NCBI GenBank assembly: GCA_943789485.1
Contig: CALSUH010000005.1
Coordinates: 372,001 to 436,000 of the forward strand
Origin: an uncultured Pseudomonadales bacterium
GTDB lineage: Bacteria; Pseudomonadota; Gammaproteobacteria; Pseudomonadales; Pseudohongiellaceae
Reading direction: 5' to 3'
DNA: 64,000 bases
Part shown: piece after piece, positions 9,999 through 18,646 of the stretch
Position numbering within the stretch: position 1 is the first letter of the stretch
How the letters are laid out: each line of letters starts with the position of its first letter
Made by a program: the position numbers and the translations under genes
Notes under the pieces: generated by a model
What the model was told of the DNA's origin: nothing
The model's database searches: none
What the model saw: only the letters and a program-made list of their open reading frames with translations

Positions 9999-11006
9999 TT
10001 ATTCTTCCGTGGCAACAGTTCCAGTCTCGGACTTAGGAGTGCCGTCTCCGTTTAGACCCATAGACTCATAGCGCCTCCAACCGGCGAGGATGCCCTGCAA
10101 ACCATGATTGCCTTCGTGGCAGGCATATTCGTAGACCGGGTCGGCGGCACGGCGCATCGGTACTCTGCCGGACCAGCTTTCATCCCAAGACAAGGGATCT
10201 TCCACGGTGAAGTCATAATCGAGGGTGTCCCCATCAATCCAGCTAAAGCGTTCGGAAATCACGGCTTGATCTGACATGCCACGCAGATTGTAGTCATGGT
10301 AGAAGTGCTGCGTAGTTATAACCAGCTCATCACCATCCCAATGTGCAACTGAATCGCCTTCCCACTTCAGCTGCTGCATGCTGTGTTCGCTACTCAACGG
10401 GATGATGCGCGCGGTGTGCACCATCTCATTCAAGATCATGATAGTGTCTTTCGTTTGTACTATCTGCATATTGTTGTTGTAGGAGCCGGGGATCATTGGT
10501 GGTCCACCGACGAAACCGACTAGGCACCGATCAATTGTTGTTCTGCCCTCGGGACCAGCACTCTCAAACACCATCTGACCATAGTTGGCACGTCGCTCGC
10601 GACCGGCGGCATTCAATTGGGGCACACGGCCATTCGGTGGATCATAGACCAGCGAGGTACGACGATCGGCTATGGTCTCAACGCCACGCTCGTACCAGAA
10701 TTCGTTATAGGAGATTACGCCCGGCGGATAACCGGCGCCACCCACGGAATCAATTATCAGATCGCGGTTCTGGCGACGTCTCTCAAAAGCTTCCCACTCG
10801 GCAGCTTCCTCGGGAGTTAAGGTGGCCTTGTCGGCGAGTTCTCTTGGGCGGTTAAGCGGAGTTAGCGTCCTAAAGGTATAGGTGCCTTGAAAATCTGGCT
10901 GACCATACTCGGTGCGCGGGATATCTGGCGACTGCGCGAGCAGTTGTGGCGCGACTATAAGGCCGATTATTGCTAAAGCAAGTTTCGTGAGTGCTCTGTT
11001 GTGCAT
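9999..11006 (-). CDS. Exported protein of unknown function; paralogue of the 35.6-kb pseudogene
   Basis: From ATG 11006 (preceded by GGAGGTTCAC) the protein is about 335 aa with signal peptide MHNRALTKLALAIIGLIVAP cleaved near LLA-Q. The mature part begins PDIPRTEYGQPDFQGTYTF and contains DRCLVGFVGGPPMIPGSYNN, WDGDELVITTQHFYHDYNLR and a C-terminal VYEYACHEGNHGLQGILAG. The same landmarks (YNNN, WEGD..V, YEYACHEGN) occur in the broken gene at 35640-36141, so this is a paralogous family. Its function is not known to me. Periplasmic location is inferred from the signal. The track's 51-residue upstream extension has no support. Confidence 0.75.
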   Translation of the reverse strand: MHNRALTKLALAIIGLIVAPQLLAQSPDIPRTEYGQPDFQGTYTFRTLTPLNRPRELADKATLTPEEAAEWEAFERRRQNRDLIIDSVGGAGYPPGVISYNEFWYERGVETIADRRTSLVYDPPNGRVPQLNAAGRERRANYGQMVFESAGPEGRTTIDRCLVGFVGGPPMIPGSYNNNMQIVQTKDTIMILNEMVHTARIIPLSSEHSMQQLKWEGDSVAHWDGDELVITTQHFYHDYNLRGMSDQAVISERFSWIDGDTLDYDFTVEDPLSWDESWSGRVPMRRAADPVYEYACHEGNHGLQGILAGWRRYESMGLNGDGTPKSETGTVATEE

Positions 11007-11256
11007 GTGAACCTCCAACAGGATTCTAATTATAGTGAGATGATGGACTAGCTGATCGAAATTACGCGTATTTAGGTCAACTTTCAAGGCTATTCGGGTC
11101 TTAGTAGAGACTAAATATGGTTGCTTTAGTGGGAAAAACGGCGCAAAAATGGCCGCCAATACTAACGCAGTCTGCTTGCTACAAGTCAGGCTTATCGGTC
11201 TATTGTAGAGCGTCCCTTCTATTTAAGGGCAGGAGAAGAATAATCAGGAGTAAGCA

Positions 11257-11364
11257 ATGAAATACTCAAAAGTGCTAGTCAGCCTGATATTGGCGCTATC
11301 GCTGACTGGTGGTATAGGCTCTGTGATTCGAATGGCGATAGATACGACAACGGCAGTGATTTAA
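11257..11364 (+). CDS. Possible 35-aa membrane peptide or remnant of a disrupted gene
   Basis: CAGGAG at ideal spacing precedes ATG 11257, which opens a 35-codon ORF (MKYSKVLVSLILALSLTGGI...) with one hydrophobic signal or membrane segment. It ends at TAA 11362-11364. The good RBS suggests translation, but the downstream frame carries coding-like sequence, so this may be the N-terminus of a frameshifted gene. Confidence 0.35.
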   Translation: MKYSKVLVSLILALSLTGGIGSVIRMAIDTTTAVI

Positions 11365-11679
11365 GTCGCCATTCCAGATCGCTGGGGCCTTAGTCTTCAG
11401 GCACGGTTGTTGCCGCACCCTTGTGGATGGCCAATGTTGCTCTTGAGGGAGGTCTTCATGCCCGCCACCACGGTCATGATAATTCCGAGCATGACACCGA
11501 ACACTCTAAACACTAGAGCTCTCACTAGGCAGAAGCACAAGAGCAGTCAGTCGCTGAGCTCTAGCCAACAGCCTGCGAATTAGCATTAACGGCAGTAAAG
11601 ACCTAGCTTCTAGCCGGTCAAATTGAATTGATTTAGCAGGTGGTTTATTCTTGGCATTGACTGAATTTTCCCCTAGAGC
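11365..11679 (+). other. Non-ORF stretch with a His-rich decayed reading frame
   Basis: No intact gene is seen. One plus-strand frame reads SSGTVVAAPLWMANVALEGG then LHARHHGHDNSEHDTEHSKH before TAG. It continues with coding-like stretches (AEAQEQSVAEL, PTACELALTAVKT, LLAGQIELI), each ended by another TAG. This looks like the ruined remainder of a gene that began near 11257. The next gene's ribosome-binding site is weak. Confidence 0.35.
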
Positions 11680-13284
11680 ATGCTGATGGCCATTTCCGCC
11701 AGTTACAACAATAATAGCCGAAACAACAAGAATTCTGCAGATAAGCAGACGCTCGCCTCAATGGCAGCATTCAAGTTTCCATTAGTACTCTCTATATCTC
11801 TTATTCTTCTAAGTTTTGTTCCTCGTGTTCAGGGCAATACCGCACTAGTTTGGTCATTTTGGGGTGCTGCCGCCACGCTGCTCCTGTGGCAAGCGTATCT
11901 GTTATTTAATTCTAAAAACAAGAACGAAGAGCATGTATTCAGTGTGGTGTTGCGTCCACAGCACTACATCCAAGCCATGGTTCAGTTCAGTGTCTATGCT
12001 TATTGGGGTTATTACTGGCGGCCGGTATACGATCATGCCTGGCTGATGTTAGCGCAGCTACTATTTGCCTATACCTTCGATATGTTGCTGGCCTGGTCGA
12101 GACGTCGTGAATATAGCTTAGGCTTTGGCCCCTTTCCGATTATTTTTAGCATCAATCTGTTTCTCTGGTTTAGGGATGATTGGTTTTACATGCAATTCGT
12201 GATGATTGCAGTCGGTTTCATGGGCAAGGAATACGTGCGTTGGAATCGAGACGGGCGTAGCTCGCACATATTTAACCCTTCCGCGTTTGCCTTAGGTCTT
12301 TTCTCCCTCATATTGATCGCTACCAACACGACTGGCTTGACCTGGGGCCAAGATATCGCATCGACTCTTACTCTAGCGCCTAACATCTATACATTCCTCT
12401 TTTTAGCTGGCTTGATTGTCATGTACTTCTTCTCCATAACACTTGTTGCTAGTATGGCGGCGATTACCTTGTTTGGAGTCAGCGCCCTGTATTCCGCTAG
12501 CACGGGTGTTCCGTACTTCCTCGATTCGGAGATTCCTGCCGCTGTTTTTCTAGGGCTGCATCTATTGATTACTGATCCGTCTACCTCGCCGAGAACGCCA
12601 CTAGGGAAGGCGTTTTTTGGAGTGCTTTACGGCCTCGGGGTGTTCGGCCTCTATACGCTTTTAGGCGCTATGGGCGAGCCAACGTTCTATGACAAACTCC
12701 TCGTCGTGCCGCTGCTCAATCTGAGTGTTATCGCTATCGATAGAGCGGTTCGATCTATCCATTCGACAGCTTTTTTAAACGTTTGGAAAGAGAGCTGGCT
12801 CGGTGGGCACGCTAATCTAGCGCACATGAGTATCTGGATAGTGATTTTCGCTTCGATGTCTTTCCTGGGCAAAACCGACAACAAGCATCAGGGCGATAGT
12901 CTGCCATTCTGGGAACAAGCCTGCGCGAGTAACTTATCTAACGCTTGCGGCCGACTGCTACAACTAGAGGCGACCTATTGTGCTGACAATGCAGCCTGGG
13001 CGTGCAACGAAATAGGCGCGTACTATCGCGAGGGAATAATTACCGAATCCAATCAAGAGTTATCCATGGCCTATTTCTCGCGTGGCTGCGAGTTGAAGTT
13101 TCAAGCGGCGTGTCTAAATCTTCTAGACACAGAATTGGTGGCGCGCGAAGTGCCACATGAATTAGATCTGCGCTTGCTATTGCGAGAAGGTGGACAGAAC
13201 TTGATGACACTCTCTGAGCAGGAGTTAGTCGAGCGAGCCTGTGAACACGACTGGGCTTTTGCCTGTGAGAACAACGGGGCATAG
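11680..13284 (+). CDS. Orphan NqrB/RnfD (UnbU-like) membrane protein with Sel1-like C-terminal region
   Basis: 534 aa. Residues about 30-390 form a polytopic membrane domain of the NQR2/RnfD/UnbU type. DGRSSHIFNPSAFALGLFSL resembles the RSHIFNPSAFG flavin-site region of RnfD/NqrB, and LLITDPSTSPRTPLGKAFFG is the matching late motif. After about residue 400 the chain is soluble with regularly spaced cysteines (CASNLSNACGRLL, CADNAAWACNEIGAYYREG, ACLNLLD), a Sel1/TPR-like pattern. No other Rnf or Nqr subunit is nearby, so a canonical Na+ pump role is unlikely. It may pass electrons within the membrane for the adjacent SUMF1-type protein. Two ATGs (11680, 11686) are possible. Confidence 0.75.
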   Translation: MLMAISASYNNNSRNNKNSADKQTLASMAAFKFPLVLSISLILLSFVPRVQGNTALVWSFWGAAATLLLWQAYLLFNSKNKNEEHVFSVVLRPQHYIQAMVQFSVYAYWGYYWRPVYDHAWLMLAQLLFAYTFDMLLAWSRRREYSLGFGPFPIIFSINLFLWFRDDWFYMQFVMIAVGFMGKEYVRWNRDGRSSHIFNPSAFALGLFSLILIATNTTGLTWGQDIASTLTLAPNIYTFLFLAGLIVMYFFSITLVASMAAITLFGVSALYSASTGVPYFLDSEIPAAVFLGLHLLITDPSTSPRTPLGKAFFGVLYGLGVFGLYTLLGAMGEPTFYDKLLVVPLLNLSVIAIDRAVRSIHSTAFLNVWKESWLGGHANLAHMSIWIVIFASMSFLGKTDNKHQGDSLPFWEQACASNLSNACGRLLQLEATYCADNAAWACNEIGAYYREGIITESNQELSMAYFSRGCELKFQAACLNLLDTELVAREVPHELDLRLLLREGGQNLMTLSEQELVERACEHDWAFACENNGA

Positions 13285-13286
13285 AT

Positions 13287-14288
13287 ATGAGCAAGCCTCA
13301 AAGTGCAACTGAAGCTAAGCCACAATCTAAGCAAGAGGATCAACGAAAAAACCCTGATAGGGAGCAGGTACCAGATCGTGCAGTGGGTCTCACGATCATG
13401 TGCCTAGCGATCGTCTTCGTGGCCGTATGGATGGCTCTTCAATCACCGCAGCAAATAGATTCAAAAACAACTGAGTTGTCTTCCCGCGCTCAAGCATCGA
13501 TCACTGGTTTCCTCGCCAATGCGTGGTTTCTTCCAGACGAGCCGCTGCTGGGCTTTGTTCATATTCCCGCTGGCCCATTCACCATGGGAAGTAATCCGGC
13601 ATTAGATCGCCTGGCCTACGAGAATGAGCGCTGGTCGAGTAGTCGACGTCAGGGAACAGTACAGATTGACGACTTCTATATAGGATTGTTTGAGGTCACC
13701 GCCGCTCAATTCCGTGTCTTCGTAGCGGAGTACCCAGATCTCGCTAATGAAGTGCCAGTGGACATTCAAGGGGATATGCCGATTACGAATGTTACTTGGC
13801 CGGAGGCGCTAGCCTACGCACGCTGGTTACAGCAGAAGTTGGAAAACTCTTCGGATACTCCTGAAGAACTGCGTAGTTATCTCGCGGCCGGCGGGCAAGT
13901 GAGCATTCCTTCAGAGGCTGAATGGGAAAAAGCAGCGCGCGGTGTGGACGGTCGAATTTTTCCGTGGGGAAACACCCCCCGAGCGGAGTTAGCAAACTAC
14001 GGTTCAAGTACAATGCTAGCAGTAGGCTCCCGATCCTGTGCCGAGTGTGCCTTCGGCCTGCAAGATATGAGCGGCAATGTGTGGGAAATTACACGCAGCC
14101 CGTTTCAGGCCTATCCTTATAACCCGAACAATGATGCAGAGAACCTTTCCGAGGATGCGCTCTGGGTGATGCGCGGAGGATCATTCTCAGATGGAGCGGG
14201 CAACGTGCGCGCGGCGGTGCGCGGCGGTGTCGACCCTAGCGTACGTAACAACACCATCGGATTCCGTGTAGTCATAAGCAAGCCATAA
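13287..14288 (+). CDS. Membrane-anchored SUMF1/FGE-like (formylglycine-generating-enzyme fold) protein
   Basis: 333 aa. A single N-terminal membrane helix (TIMCLAIVFVAVWMAL, about residues 32-48) is followed by a SUMF1/EgtB/PvdO domain. The domain shows HIPAGPFTMGSNPALDRLAY, DDFYIGLFEVTAAQFRVFV, ITNVTWPEALAYARWLQQ, SIPSEAEWEKAARGVDGRIF, LQDMSGNVWEITRSPF and a GFRVV ending. Family members oxidise a substrate cysteine to formylglycine or act as non-haem-iron C-S or Lys-hydroxylating enzymes, and some are purely structural. A CAEC pair is present, but no sulfatase is nearby. It begins 2 bp after the preceding gene, so the two are co-transcribed. Confidence 0.88.
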   Translation: MSKPQSATEAKPQSKQEDQRKNPDREQVPDRAVGLTIMCLAIVFVAVWMALQSPQQIDSKTTELSSRAQASITGFLANAWFLPDEPLLGFVHIPAGPFTMGSNPALDRLAYENERWSSSRRQGTVQIDDFYIGLFEVTAAQFRVFVAEYPDLANEVPVDIQGDMPITNVTWPEALAYARWLQQKLENSSDTPEELRSYLAAGGQVSIPSEAEWEKAARGVDGRIFPWGNTPRAELANYGSSTMLAVGSRSCAECAFGLQDMSGNVWEITRSPFQAYPYNPNNDAENLSEDALWVMRGGSFSDGAGNVRAAVRGGVDPSVRNNTIGFRVVISKP

Positions 14289-14448
14289 TCGATTTCCGCT
14301 GAACTAACGAAGTTCTATAACCCCATTTCTTGTAAACCGATCTTTTGTCTAAGCGTTCTACTTAAAAAGCGATACAGATTTGTGCCGTTAGTTTCGCAAG
14401 TTGGGCAATAGCCTTAGGTATTTTGGCTTAGTAAATGGGAGCAATATT

Positions 14449-14874
14449 ATGAAATTATTTTCTGCTGCTAGTATGACAGGAACCTTGTTTTGTGCTCTTT
14501 TGGTAACAGCGCCGAGTGTGAGCGCAGAGCCTCCACACAAGAGTAATCACAGGCACGCTGTAGTACATGCGAATAAAGTTGTGGTTGCCAGGGCTGCGCC
14601 GATACGGATGATTACAACAGTCTCTGCCTTTAGTCTGAATCGCCTGCCAATTGGAAAGGTACGCTTTCTACATAATGACGAAACTTTTTATTACAGCGAT
14701 GGGGTGTACTACAAAAAAAGTCCTCACGGTTACGTAGTAATTAAACCACGGGCTGGATTTCGCGTTGCTGTACTGCCGAAGGGCTATAGAGTAATCCGAG
14801 ATGGGAGCGCGATATTCTATAGTTTCAATAATGTACGTTACAGGAAAATGAATGAATTCTTCGTGGTCGTTTAA
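14449..14874 (+). CDS. Exported DUF6515-like small protein
   Basis: From ATG 14449 (GGGAGCAATATT upstream) the product is about 141 aa with a signal peptide ending around VSA-E. The mature part is a short His-rich linker (HKSNHRHAVVHANK) followed by the repeated pattern FYYSDGVYYKKSPHGYVVIK, VLPKGYRVIRDG and FYSFNNVRYRK typical of DUF6515 envelope proteins. Its function is unknown. It is probably periplasmic or surface-associated. Confidence 0.7.
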   Translation: MKLFSAASMTGTLFCALLVTAPSVSAEPPHKSNHRHAVVHANKVVVARAAPIRMITTVSAFSLNRLPIGKVRFLHNDETFYYSDGVYYKKSPHGYVVIKPRAGFRVAVLPKGYRVIRDGSAIFYSFNNVRYRKMNEFFVVV

Positions 14875-14906
14875 CTATAAAATAGCGGAACAGCCACGAA
14901 GAATTC
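14854..14906. terminator. 13-bp inverted repeat across the DUF6515 stop codon
   Basis: GAATTCTTCGTGG inside the last codons and CCACGAAGAATTC after the stop are perfect reverse complements with a 27-nt spacer. There is no U-tract. It may end or stabilise transcripts between the convergent DUF6515 and PQQ-dehydrogenase genes. Confidence 0.4.
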
Positions 14907-14949
14907 TGCCGAGCAGAGGTTTATAGATTTAGCTGGAAAGCTCACAGCT

Positions 14950-16773
14950 TCAATCAGGAAGGGCGAAGACGAGAATTAGATCGCCGCCTCTTCGTCCTCT
15001 CGATCCACCGCCAGATGCAACAGTTACGTATTCTTGACCATCAATGACATATATCGAAGGTGAAGCAAAAACGCCAGCCCCAGTATTAAATTTCCACAGT
15101 TCTTCACCCGTGTAGGCATCATAGGCATAGAAATAACCTGCAGTATTGCTGCCCGCTCCAACGAAGACTATGCCGCCGGCGGTAACCACCGAGCCGGCTT
15201 GTCCGTACCCTTCAAAGATTTGTCGCCAGATTAATTCTCCCGTTGTTGGGTCATAGGCAGAGAAATATCCTTTCGGGTCGCGCCCAGAATTAAACGGCTG
15301 ATCGATCGCGTTGATGTAAAGATAGCCCGTGTCCTTACTGAAGGAAATCGGTGCATAGTTCGCGCCGCCTCCATAACCCGGAGAAAAAATCTGGTTCGGT
15401 CCTATCGGAGTAAACTGCTCTACAAGATCGTTTGCCTCCATCTGTTGTGCAGGAATGTCGGTTGGGAAAACTGGCGACACCGGCTCCATTCTCTCGCCAT
15501 TCGCCTTGTGCGGAATCGGCTGTGTTGGATAGGGGACTTCGCCTTCTACATCAGTAACGGTTGAGACTGGCGTTTCGATGATCGGATGTACTGGCTCGCC
15601 GGTTGCACGATTGAGGATATACAGCCAGCTGTTCTTGCTTGCCTGTGCGAGCGCTTTGATCTCCGCTCCATCGACTTCCATATCAAACAATACCGGTTGA
15701 TTGCCGGAGTCGTAGTCCCACACATCGTGATGCACTTGTTGGTAGTACCACTCCAGGTTTCCGTCTTCCAGAGACAGAGCGATAAGCGAATCGCTGAACA
15801 GGTTCATGCCGTCGCGTTTCGTGCTGTCGCCGAAGGGATTGCCGACTGCCACGTAGACCATGCCTAATTCGGGATCAATCGCTGGTGTTTCCCAGATTCC
15901 ACCACCGTTACGTTCGCCGCCAACCCACGTCGGCCCTGCGATATCCCAGCCCTGATCGGTTTCATCCTGGGGTACCGTATTGAAGTTCCAAATGCCTTCG
16001 CCAGTCTTGGCATCGATTGCTAACACATAACCTCCAGCGATATGGCTCTCGCTTCGCGTTGTGCCAACATAAATGACGCCGTTGTAGACCTGCACAGCTG
16101 TGGTGAACCAATAGCCAACCGAGATAGCAGTTTCGATTTCAGGATTCTTCTCATGTAGCACATCAAGAATCACCGGTGCCTGTCCTTTTTCTCCGAAGCC
16201 TTCTAAAGGCTCGCCTGTAATGGCATCGAGCGCAAAGATAAATGAGCCGGCCGCGGAATACACCACGCCATCTTCATACGCCACGCCCCTATGTCTGAAG
16301 ATATAGCCCTCGCGTCGACCGCCACCCAATAGACGAGTTACGTCGTAGGTCCACAGTAGATGCCCATCTTCTGCGTTTAGCGCGTAGACGCTGCCACGGG
16401 AGTCGGTGACATACATAATATCGCCGACAATCACAGGAGTGGTCTGATTACTTACACCATCGATTACGCCGTGTTGGAATAGCCATTTTGGTGTTAGCTC
16501 GGCGACGTTATCGCGAGTAATTTGGTCGCTAGGCGCATAGCGCGAACCAGCAAGATCGAGATTGTGCAAACGCCAATCCATATTTTGCACAGATGATCTC
16601 GGGCGTAGAGCTGACTCGACTTCTACCTGCTCAACTGCTCCGCCGGTAATATTACTGCTCGTGGCAACTTCTATAGAAGTAGAATTACTCTCAGGGGCAC
16701 ATCCAATTAATAGAAGAGATAGGCCGGCAATTAGTAGTAAGGTTCGAATCGATTGTTGTTTTGAGTGCAACAT
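14950..16773 (-). CDS. PQQ-dependent (quinoprotein) dehydrogenase, lipoprotein
   Basis: About 607 aa from ATG 16773 (RBS GGGAG). The signal peptide ends in the lipobox LLIGC, so it is predicted to be a periplasm-facing lipoprotein. PQQ-propeller tryptophan-docking repeats recur: ALNAEDGHLLWTYD, AIDAKTGEGIWNFN, YDPTTGELIWRQ and YDAYTGEELWKFNTGAG. The early WRLHNLDLAGSRYAPSDQI is typical of alcohol or sugar quinoproteins. There is no adjacent Cys-Cys pair, which type I alcohol dehydrogenases carry at the active site, so the substrate class is open. The small cytochrome c gene just upstream is the likely electron acceptor. No pqq biosynthesis genes are in the window. Confidence 0.9.
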   Translation of the reverse strand: MLHSKQQSIRTLLLIAGLSLLLIGCAPESNSTSIEVATSSNITGGAVEQVEVESALRPRSSVQNMDWRLHNLDLAGSRYAPSDQITRDNVAELTPKWLFQHGVIDGVSNQTTPVIVGDIMYVTDSRGSVYALNAEDGHLLWTYDVTRLLGGGRREGYIFRHRGVAYEDGVVYSAAGSFIFALDAITGEPLEGFGEKGQAPVILDVLHEKNPEIETAISVGYWFTTAVQVYNGVIYVGTTRSESHIAGGYVLAIDAKTGEGIWNFNTVPQDETDQGWDIAGPTWVGGERNGGGIWETPAIDPELGMVYVAVGNPFGDSTKRDGMNLFSDSLIALSLEDGNLEWYYQQVHHDVWDYDSGNQPVLFDMEVDGAEIKALAQASKNSWLYILNRATGEPVHPIIETPVSTVTDVEGEVPYPTQPIPHKANGERMEPVSPVFPTDIPAQQMEANDLVEQFTPIGPNQIFSPGYGGGANYAPISFSKDTGYLYINAIDQPFNSGRDPKGYFSAYDPTTGELIWRQIFEGYGQAGSVVTAGGIVFVGAGSNTAGYFYAYDAYTGEELWKFNTGAGVFASPSIYVIDGQEYVTVASGGGSRGRRGGDLILVFALPD

Positions 16774-16851
16774 TAGTCGTGCTCCCTTCGATAGTGTTAT
16801 CAAATTAATTAGTAGAATTTTTAGTAAAGTAGCTCCGAGCGTTGGCTATGC

Positions 16852-17175
16852 TTAAAGGCTGCTGTCCAACATAAACTCAACGATGGCTTTTAGCTGGTCA
16901 TCGCTGCAGCTTGCGCACAGGCCTCGCGGCGGCATGATGCCGTTGAGTCCTGCGATCGTGTTTTGAACGAGTGTATCAAACCCTTTTTCCATACGAATCT
17001 CCCACTCGATCTGATCGCCTACTTCAGGCGAATGAGCCGCCCCCGTGCCATGACAGGCGAAGCATATCGCCTGATAAGTCTGCTCTGCATCGAAGGCCTC
17101 GTCCTGGGCGGCAACGCTGATTGCTGGAAACAGTAAGAATGCACAGGCAATTGTAGGTAAAGCTTTTGATATCAT
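16852..17175 (-). CDS. Small class I cytochrome c (c5-like)
   Basis: 107 aa with a signal peptide (VAA-Q). One haem site CFACH sits in YQAICFACHGTGAAHSP, the likely axial Met is in GIMPPRG, and a second Cys pair (CASC) follows, as in cytochrome c5-type proteins. It is a periplasmic electron carrier, probably taking electrons from the PQQ dehydrogenase 78 bp downstream. The esterase gene lies 19 bp upstream on the same strand, so all three may be co-transcribed. Confidence 0.9.
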   Translation of the reverse strand: MISKALPTIACAFLLFPAISVAAQDEAFDAEQTYQAICFACHGTGAAHSPEVGDQIEWEIRMEKGFDTLVQNTIAGLNGIMPPRGLCASCSDDQLKAIVEFMLDSSL

Positions 17176-17194
17176 GTCTGTAATCCGGATACGA

Positions 17195-17992
17195 TCAATA
17201 TTGTTTGCGAACTATGTTGAAGAAGTCGACAAACTTCTGCATGTTCACTGCGTCCTGGGAGATGAGTAACGAATGATCACCTCCGGGAATTTCGACATAG
17301 ACATGTTGCATCCCTAGCTCCTGCATCTTCGCCACCCAAGCGCGGGTGCGCTCTACAGGCACAGCGGCATCCTCGTCTCCCTGTAGAACGAAAATGGGCA
17401 GATGCTTGATGTTATTCAGAATATTATTCATCGGCGCATCGGCTTCGGGCGCGGGTGCCGCTACCCCTAGGCCGGCGAATATGTCCGGGTACTTAGCCGC
17501 AATATGATAGGTACCTGCACCACCCATGGAATGGCCCCAAAGGTAGATTCGATTTGAATCGACACTGAATTCGTCGCGCATCAATTGCAAGACGTTCATA
17601 ACATCTTGCTCGCTACGCTGCGCGTCCTGCATGTCATCGAGCTCTCTTGAGCCGTACCAGCCGCGGCGGATATAGCCAAGTGGAGTGACCACGATATAGC
17701 CATTCTCTTCAGCTTGATCGAGTAAACCGTGATATCCCATCAGCCAGTCGTGGCTGCGGCCTAAGCCATGCAGGGAAATAATCAGTGGGGCGCCTTGGCT
17801 GCTGTCATAGCTGGAAGGCACGAAGACGGCATAGGGAATCGATTCGCCAGTGCCCGGGAATGCATAGCTTCGATGTTGAACACGTGGGTCATCGATATGT
17901 TGCTCGTCATCGCTGGCTTGGCGATCAGCAAAGGAGAGCTCAGCAGTAGAAAGGGTGAGGGTTATTAGCGCTAGCTGCAGGAGTGCTTTCAT
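17195..17992 (-). CDS. Exported alpha/beta-hydrolase (esterase / prolyl-oligopeptidase-like)
   Basis: 265 aa with an N-terminal signal peptide (SFA-D). Alpha/beta-hydrolase landmarks: oxyanion region LIISLHGLGRSHDWL, nucleophile GHSMGGAGTYHIA, acid in FVLQGDEDAAVP, and catalytic histidine in IPGGDHSLL. This resembles the polyhydroxybutyrate-depolymerase/feruloyl-esterase-like group. The substrate is unknown, and an ester hydrolysed to an alcohol for the neighbouring PQQ enzyme would make sense but is inference. A short hairpin (CTGCCC...GGGCAG) lies 12 bp before the start. Confidence 0.85.
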   Translation of the reverse strand: MKALLQLALITLTLSTAELSFADRQASDDEQHIDDPRVQHRSYAFPGTGESIPYAVFVPSSYDSSQGAPLIISLHGLGRSHDWLMGYHGLLDQAEENGYIVVTPLGYIRRGWYGSRELDDMQDAQRSEQDVMNVLQLMRDEFSVDSNRIYLWGHSMGGAGTYHIAAKYPDIFAGLGVAAPAPEADAPMNNILNNIKHLPIFVLQGDEDAAVPVERTRAWVAKMQELGMQHVYVEIPGGDHSLLISQDAVNMQKFVDFFNIVRKQY

Positions 17993-18137
17993 TATTGTTT
18001 TCTCCTGCCCGAAGGGGCAGCTGGTTATTTGAATGGTCTAAGAGAATAAACTAATTCCACCTTGTATATCAAAGATGAACAGTAGGCGCCTTGCATTTGG
18101 TGTCGCTCTAGTCCTGAGATAGTGGAATCGAAGCACC

Positions 18138-18611
18138 CTAATTAATGTAATGGCCAAATACACCGCTTTCGGCAAGCGAGCGGATCAACGCGATAGCGTC
18201 ACGGTCGGTTTGTAGATAGGCAGATTTCAAGTGCTCTCCAACCTCATCAGAGCCGTCTTCCTCCAGTTCGCGTCGATAGCTGAAGCGGACAAACAGGTAG
18301 CCTTCTTCCGGCTCTTCTAGGTGAGTGACACTCTCCGCGTCTATCTGGTCATACTCTTCCAGGGTCTGAGTATGAATTCTCTCGTCCGGGTAGAGCATCA
18401 CCCGCTCGTGAAATTTGTGTTCTCCTACCTCGATGATTCTCTCGAACTCATCCTCGGCATACTCTTTGTTTGTGACCTTCAAGCTACTGTTGAATGTGTC
18501 TGGGCGTCTGGCACGCAGCAGCAAGCCTTCCCAGAGCTGGGTTCGCGTGAGAACTGGCAAGTCGTCTTCTGTCAGGTCGTTGACCTGAATAATGTGTTCA
18601 AACTCTAGCAA
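18138..18611 (-). CDS. AtaL-like / DUF1857 (SRPBCC-fold) protein
   Basis: 157 aa. FEHIIQVND...LTRTQLWEGLLLRAR, then ERIIEVGEHKFHERVMLYPD and EEPEEGYLFVRFSYRREL, follow the DUF1857/AtaL pattern, a START-like ligand-binding fold. There is no signal peptide. The role is unknown and the fold suggests binding of a hydrophobic small molecule. It starts 35 bp after the surE-like gene on the same strand, a likely operon. Confidence 0.75.
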   Translation of the reverse strand: MLEFEHIIQVNDLTEDDLPVLTRTQLWEGLLLRARRPDTFNSSLKVTNKEYAEDEFERIIEVGEHKFHERVMLYPDERIHTQTLEEYDQIDAESVTHLEEPEEGYLFVRFSYRRELEEDGSDEVGEHLKSAYLQTDRDAIALIRSLAESGVFGHYIN

Positions 18612-18646
18612 TACCTTCCCCCGCGCCGTCTAATAGACTCTCTGGA

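Noticed and set aside
11680-13284. Part of an Rnf or Nqr respiratory complex
   Set aside because: No other complex subunits are nearby and the C-terminal Sel1-like extension is foreign to RnfD/NqrB.
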